Shown piece after piece: positions 57,805-64,000 of a stretch of 64,000 nt of DNA; within the stretch, counting starts at the first letter, position 1; each line of letters opens with the position of its first letter. The notes under the pieces were generated by a model. It worked only from the letters and a program-made list of their open reading frames with translations. It was not told the origin of the DNA and searched no databases. The stretch is from NCBI GenBank assembly GCA_037903475.1, contig JBAJFG010000019.1, positions 1,426,001 to 1,490,000 on the forward strand, given 5' to 3'. The DNA is from Ancylostoma caninum (Eukaryota; Nematoda; Chromadorea; Rhabditida; Ancylostomatidae). The translations under genes were made by a program, and so were the position numbers.

Positions 57805-60800
57805 ATGACGGCGGGGATCTTCGGTCCCGTCACAGTTTTAACTGTGCTGTGGAGCTCGATCCTCGTTTCTGGAAAAGGTTTGATGTTACTGGAAGAAAGC
57901 CGAGGGCAAACGCTTGCGTATCCCCTGGAAAAGTGAGCCTATTCAAATTTCATTCTCTTTTTTTTTGTCGAGACGCTAGTTTGTCGATGCCTTTTCGTAC
58001 TGGGAGATTTGCATTTTTCCCACCACTCGATTTCGTTATTTGTCTCTTGATGCTTTTTATTATACTTTTAACTTAGTAAGGTTCAAAGGAGTTTGTTTTC
58101 GCGTTTTTTCTTTTCTTTTTCTTTTTTCTTCTATTATTCGGTACCAGTGCAGCCAGCGACAGTCACACTTTAAGCCTAAGCTTGAATAAGTGATTCCATT
58201 TTAATACATGTACTACATGCACAGCGCTCAGTAATGAAATTGATTCGCGAATATCATATTACTTTGCACAGAAATATCAATTACATTGCCTTTAACCCAG
58301 TTCAGCTTTTCACTCCGATCTCTCTGCGATCTTGCCTAGCTGATTTAGTACAAGAGCCTGCCTTATCCCAGTATTTGCGCTGTCGAACTTCTATTGGTTA
58401 CATTAGATTACCTTTTGGGCGCAGTGGATCGGCGAGGTGTAATCAATTTACATTTTTCCTAAGCTTACAAGGGGAATGCACGAAATTATGCTGCCAACCC
58501 AAGACGAGAGCTACATAGTTAGAATGTCTGTCCAACATGATGTTACAGGCTATACTTGAAATCTGCTAAATGGTTTACAGAAGCTCAGAATTACCACAGA
58601 AACCCGAGAAAATTTGTCGATTTCAGCAGGAAAATGGCAGATGATGTTGATGTTCATGCAAAATGATGTTAATAGTGGGGATTAGCGTCTGAAGTTACCT
58701 CTATGTACGAAAATTGGAAAGATTTTGCAAGACCTTTAAATACCCTATGACCACTGCTGCGTTCTAACTGTGCGCTGTAAACATGCACTGCCCTGTAGTG
58801 TGCCCGTGCGAAAAACGGGCGTAACTCCTGATAGAGACGAGATCCAGGGAAGACAAAAAGTGATTTGAAATCAGCGTCGCGAGCCGCACAAGGCAGTCCA
58901 CAATTTGCTACGGAAGAAACGGAAGGTATGCTACACTGCCGGAGTATCCTTCCCTTATCAGCATGGTTGGAGTTCATCGATGTGGAACTCGGGGCTTCTG
59001 TAAACCACTTAGCAGATTTCAAGTATAGCCTCTATCATCACGTTGGACACGCTCTGTAACTATATATACGTGACTACCATTTTAGCGTTGCTACTACTCC
59101 GATCGAGGAACATGTTCTGGACATTCTGGAACTCGAAGAGCCGCCACCGCCTGTTTCACTTCGTAAACGCAGCGAAAAAGTAGCAAGTTTCATGTCTCAG
59201 TTGTACCATGAGCTCGAGAAGGGAGGTGAAAGGTACCAAACCTTTTTCTTTTGTTTTAGTTCAGTGACCCTTTATAGTTGATGGTGGTAATAAATTAGTT
59301 GTGATGCGGTCATTGTTCAGCGTTGTTTCGAATGCCCCACCGAATAGGAACGAGTGGAGTATTGCCGACAGAATAGTTTCGTTTTCACCAGCAGGTGAGA
59401 GTTTTTTTTTTTCTATTTTATCTGCAATCATATTTTCATCGTTTTGTATAGCGGGGAATTAATGGCTTGTGACTTTTTTATAGCAGAGTCAAGAGTTTTG
59501 CTTTATTGCCGTGTTTCTCGTACGAAATACGTGGGTTAAGTAGATGTTCCTTTCATTCTAACTCGTTATGGTTCGTTCACTGGCGAAGATCGCTGTAGTA
59601 AAGACAAGAGGGAAGAAAGAACGTAGGAAAATGTGCAGTATTCGGAAGTGGGCACTATTCCACTTGTTCTGCCCAAAATCTCAAAATCAAAAATTTCTCT
59701 GAAACTCCGTCTAAGGAGGTTATTTGACATGCTGATCACGAATATCGCACGCATTTTGTATCGTAGCCCCGTTTGGGTAGGGTTACGGTAGGGTTAGGGT
59801 AAGTGGGGCATCTCACGGAATCACCTAATTTTTGTCTGCGGGGGTTATTTGACATGCTGATTACGAATATCACATTGATTTTGCAAATTGAAAGCAATTT
59901 TAAGTTCGCCTATAGACTGTACTTCCCCCTAACCCTGCCGCAACCCTACCTCAATGGGGTTACGGCACGAAACGAGTGTGATATTCGTGATCAGCATGTC
60001 AAATAACCCCCGCAGACAAAAATTCAGGTGATTCCGTGAGATGCCCGACTTACCCTAACCCCATCGTAACCTTATGCAAATGAGGTTACGGTATAAAATG
60101 AGTGTGATATTCGTGATCAGCATGTCAAATAACCTCCTTAGACGAGATTTCGGAAAAATTTTTGATTTTGAGATTTTGGGGCAGAACAGATGGAATAGTG
60201 CCTCTGATTTATCCCCACAACATTATTACTTGGGAATGGTAACACTTTCTGTTTTTTGTCAAGTGGATTTCAAACTGCCTAATATTTCTAGGTTTTAAAT
60301 TCGTGTTGATTTCTTATTACTCACAACTTTTGATGTTCTTTCAGAAACAAAACTCTTTGAGGGACTGGTTGCAACCAAGTATGATTGTGAGGATTTGCCA
60401 TCAAGTATGAATTCTCATTTGGTCGCGGCCCAGTTACGAATCTTTCTACCTGAGCATGTCACTTTTGCCAAGATATCGATATACACTAACAGGTAAGCTG
60501 ACAACCAACGTTGTTTTGTTCGTAAAAAAGATAGTAATAACAACAACACGTTATGTTGTTGCTATTACTATTTTACTAATACTAAATATATTTATTTTAA
60601 AATGCGTGTTTGAAGTTCCCTTGTTTAGCTCAGGAACACTTAGTCTGATTGACTCCACGATAGCCACATCGCGTGAAAAGACCGTAAGCTTCAATGTTAC
60701 CCGTCTCGTGTCTGATTGGATACAAGGTGTGTCCGAGCCAAGAGTCTACATCAGTTTGGATGGAGGTAAGTGTATTACTACCGTTTCCATGTTTGGATAT

Positions 60801-63780
60801 TTTAAAAGATGCAACACTGGATGATTCAGGGATCGATTCACCTTATTTGTTTAAGTCTGAGCTAGAAAGTTTTATTATCGCTTTCTTCGTGGATGGGAAC
60901 GCGAATATTTCGTATCGAAGAACCAGGTCAAAACGAGCAGTTGAACCTGCTGCTGAACCTGCTGCCACTGTGAAAGTGACTGAAAGAGCGAAGACAATTC
61001 ATAGTTAGTAGATGGAGTTTTGTTCTTTTTTCTTTCTTTCTTTTCTTTACAAGTTCTTTCTATCATAAGTTAACACTTGTTTCTGTGCATGATCATCTTT
61101 CGTTGACATGCGCTAACCTACCCCAGTAACCCCATTTCGTTTCGTGAGATAGGTATTGGTACACTTACACCCATTTTCAGTGAAATAAGTATTGTTCCTG
61201 CGTAAGCCTGATTCATTAAGTCAGTTAGATCAAAATTATAAGGCTATAAGAATTAGTCTCCATGTTCTTTGATCCTTGAACCTTTACATGTTTCAGTAAT
61301 ACATGATCTTGTAGTGTCCTGCCATACAGATTGTTAGGTGGACAATCTTTTTGTGAAATGCCTTCGGATCCACTGTTTTCTGACGGAGCAAATGTCCGCA
61401 CCGATGTGTATAACACTCACGGCTGGCGTGCCATTTCACAGACAAATTGTCCCTCTAATAACATGTTTGGCAGAACACTATAAGACAGGGTCAAGCGTTG
61501 TGTTGGTAAAAATTCGACCTCGAAGCGATCCCCCCAGAATCTTTTTTGACGGGTGGTAGACGGGAAAATGCGACCCCCTCCAGAATCTTTTTTTAAAGTT
61601 TTTAGTTATTGAAATTCAACACTTTCAAAATATCCGGAAGATATTTTTTTGAAATAAATTAATTTTTAAAATTAATTTTTCAATTTTCAATTATTACTTT
61701 TTATTTTTGAATTTCTAGTTTTATCAACAACCAGTCACGCATCTAAACTTATTATAAGCAACTGGAGTCACGCAGAAGTCGTATTCATGCTCAAGCAGGT
61801 TCAGGGTTCGATCCCCGCCGAAGACTAATTTTTGCAAAAATGGAAAAATGAATGTGGAGCAGTCGGAAATCAAGTATCCATGTGTGTGAACAAAAAGAAA
61901 ATCTCAGGACCATTTTCGAGGTCTGAAAGTCGTGCGTAAGTGGTGTTCTTCCACTCAGAATTAGATTCGTACACGTGCAGATGTATGGTTGTTTGTCAGG
62001 AATTAAAAAAGGAATGACAGGTGACCTAGGAAAATTGCTTAAGTCGTTCTGCTATGAGGAAGATTTGCGCTTCCTTTTGCACATTCTTTTACCCGAAGAG
62101 ATTTAGATGATTAGGGTTAAATTTGGGTGGAAATTCGTTGGTAAAAAGATGGGAAAATTGGCATTTTTACCAACGGTTTACCATAGGTTTACCAACGGAA
62201 TAAAACTCGTCGCAGGTAATGTTGAGAGCTGAAATTTTACGCGATTATAGAGCTTGACTTCCTGTTTCAGAATCACATTTGAGGTTCTGTCAGCTTTTAA
62301 ATTTGCGCTGAAAAAAAGCCATGGCAAAAAAAACCTAATTTTTGGCAAGTTCAAGAATGTGGTGCTAATCTGAGGCGAATAACTTCATAACTACTTCATA
62401 TGAGGGAACAGCTTCAAGGCTTTAAAATAGAGTAAGATTTGCTATTTCTTTTGCATAGGGTCGTTTCTTACACGAACTTCTGGTTCTGTGAGGTATTGAG
62501 TGCGAACATTCCTCAAATTTAACAAATTTTGCGGTCATGTCTTGTGTGGTCTTATCGCTATAAAAAATTCCAATGAATGAGAAGCCGTGGGATTTTGCGT
62601 CCTCACACAGGGTTTGATTCTGGGAAACCGCCTCCATACGTAGCTTCAGAGCGCCATGTGATGTCCAGAGGTTCTAGACACCATCCACGGAATTGTCTTT
62701 CGAGCTACATATTATTGGACCCTAAGAGTCGATTTACAGTCAAATAAAATGTCCAAGCTTGAGAAGAAAGTGGTCACCGACGATTTTACACTTGTTATTC
62801 CTGTTACTAAGAGAAGAAACCACCATCCTCATGAGGAATCGAACTCGGAGCTCGCTGGTGGAAAATGAACTTCAAAGCTTGCTGTTATCATACTACCCTC
62901 TTCAGGCGACCCCCCTGCTACCCCCGAGGCGACCCCCCTTAGTAAATTACCATCCTACGCTTGACCCTGCTATAAGATCATATAAGGCTCCGTTGTCTTT
63001 TTTTGCTGAGTTCCCTCTAAATTCCGTGAACTAAATTATATGATCCCATTAGCAAATAAAATTGAAAACCAGCTGCGTGAGAAAGGGGCACTATGCGGCT
63101 AGTTCTGTTCCAAAATTTCGAAGTAAAGGTTCTCGCCCAAACTTCGCCTAGGGGGGTTATTTGAGGTGCTGAACACGAGGATCGTATTCATTTTGTACCT
63201 TAGCTCCGTTTTTGTAAGGTTACGGTAGGTATATTGTCGATACGTTATCCCACAGAATCGTCTCAAATTTTGCATAGAGGGGTTGTTTTGGGTGTTGATC
63301 ACGAATATTGTATCCGTTTTGTATCGTAACCTCATTTTCGTAGGGATACGGTGGGTGTACGGTCAGAAATTAGAGCAAAATGCTGTTTTTGGGAAGAAAA
63401 TGAAGGAGGCGAAATGAAGTTGATATTTGTGATCAGCGCCTAAAATAACCCCTCTACGCAAAGTTAGAGAGGATTCTGTGAGATACCGTATAAATATTTG
63501 TAAGTATGAACAAGATTTCATCGATTCGCTTGCTTCTGTTTTTGAGTGTTTGATTTCTTATGCCAAAGTGGTAGATGATGACAACCCTGATCTGCACCAT
63601 CTTCAGACTTTGCTTCTCTTTCCTACTTTTTCCCACTTTGATGTCAGTTCAAAGCTTAGATTATGCCAGTATTTTGGTTGAAATATTTGGCCCCTTTTCT
63701 TTTCAACATTATTTACAGGTGAATTGGAAGGATGTCATGTGCAAAGTCTTTATCTCAACTTTGCCGACATTGGATGGAGA
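57805..63780 (+). CDS. TGF-beta superfamily ligand (5' part; runs out of the window)
   Basis: Secreted growth factor precursor. Exons 57805-57932, 59086-59232, 59321-59394, 60345-60492, 60629-60765, 60830-61003 and 63719-63780 join in phase to 290 residues. A signal peptide spans about residues 1-24 (MTAGIFGPVTVLTVLWSSIL). The propeptide shows EEHVLDILELEEPPPPVSLR, VAAQLRIFLP, and VTRLVSDWIQG followed by VYISLDG. The furin-type site RTRSKR ends at residue 247. The mature chain begins AVEPAAEPA, with the first knot Cys at 275 in CHVQSLYLNFADIGWR, where bone-morphogenetic-type ligands have LYVDFxDIGW. The rest of the knot lies beyond 64000. I cannot say which nematode ligand this is. It is divergent from rhodanese B. 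Confidence 0.85.
59640..60205. repeat. Nested palindromic repeat in a TGF-beta intron
   Basis: The outer arms (GGCACTATTCCACTTGTTCT at 59650 and its complement near 60180-60200) and repeated inner blocks (GGTTATTTGACATGCTGATC direct at 59718 and 59845, inverted near 60000 and 60130) give a folded structure of about 565 bp. A related, more diverged block is at 63100-63475. Confidence 0.8.
63100..63475. repeat. Diverged copy of the TGF-beta intron palindromic repeat
   Basis: Carries GGGGGGTTATTTGAGGTGCT, GGGGTTGTTTTGGGTGTTGA and inverted TGATCAGCGCCTAAAATAAC, each followed or preceded by TTTTGTANCNTARC...GGTTACGGTAGG-like sequence. Same family as 59640-60205. It lies in the long intron before the mature-domain exon. 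Confidence 0.7.
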
Positions 63781-64000
63781 GTGAGTTTTTCTTCCACTCT
63801 CTCACCTTCTTTCTTGTTTAATCCATCCAAGTTACTAGTTCCTCGAATAAGGTTGCCTATTCATTTGAACTTTTCATGCATCTAAAGCTTTTTCTTCCTT
63901 TTTTCTGTTAGGCTGCTAACCATACACGTTTCTCAGTTCTTAACAGTGAATGGCAGTACTTCTGGTTCACTAAAATTCCTGCATGTCAAGATATTTCATT

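Noticed and set aside
59770..60070. Telomere-like repeats (GGGTTACGGTAGGGTTAGGG)
   Set aside because: Not the nematode TTAGGC repeat and only a few irregular copies; part of the intron palindrome.
61760..61830. Possible tRNA (GGTTCGATCCCCGCC)
   Set aside because: B-box-like sequence only; no pairing acceptor stem or A box at the right distance.
1..64000. CRISPR arrays, bacterial operons, rRNA
   Set aside because: No regular repeat-spacer pattern, ribosome-binding-site-led gene strings or rRNA seen; the sequence is intron-rich eukaryotic DNA.

Overview
The window looks like nuclear DNA from a nematode, most likely a clade V (strongylid-type) parasite, though I cannot name the species. The evidence is: short exons with TTTCAG-type acceptors; gene starts just behind an acceptor with no upstream exon, which suggests spliced-leader trans-splicing; introns from about 40 nt to over 4 kb; and most of the sequence made of decayed transposons (mariner, Penelope-like, CR1/jockey-like LINE, hAT and TA-target MITEs, foldback elements).

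Five host genes can be read by joining exons in phase. (1) 1524-16564, minus strand: nine exons of an SLC2-like major facilitator transporter, with a possible TM1 exon near 24.5 kb. (2) 12849-15267, plus strand: a small three-exon gene nested inside an intron of that transporter, carrying a KEN motif and a basic coiled-coil tail. (3) 25966-32887, minus: a nine-exon two-domain rhodanese / mercaptopyruvate-sulfurtransferase-like gene (copy A). (4) 49386-57241, minus: its paralog (copy B), with the same exon plan and catalytic Cys at the same residue. (5) 57805-63780 and beyond, plus: a TGF-beta superfamily ligand, with signal peptide, propeptide, RSKR cleavage site and the first knot cysteine before the window ends. 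Genes 4 and 5 are divergent, with start codons 563 bp apart.

The rest is mobile DNA. A nearly intact LINE (ORF1 plus ORF2 with one in-frame stop) fills 16.7-21.2 kb. Two decayed mariners lie side by side in one intron of rhodanese A, the second split by a 0.66-kb foldback; another lies in rhodanese B and another in the transporter. Two Penelope-like elements converge tail to tail near 40.0 kb. An unusual element of about 1 kb with a 50-bp minisatellite core and a 3' hairpin occurs three times: two copies head to tail at 4.45-7.18 kb, and one with a 7-bp duplication inside the Penelope reverse transcriptase.

Most interesting: the Penelope termini carry hammerhead-ribozyme-like folds with compensatory differences between two families (39.90, 40.03 and 42.54 kb), and the minisatellite element does not fit a standard class. 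Large parts of 22-24.4, 41-44 and 44.5-49.3 kb show nothing I can name.
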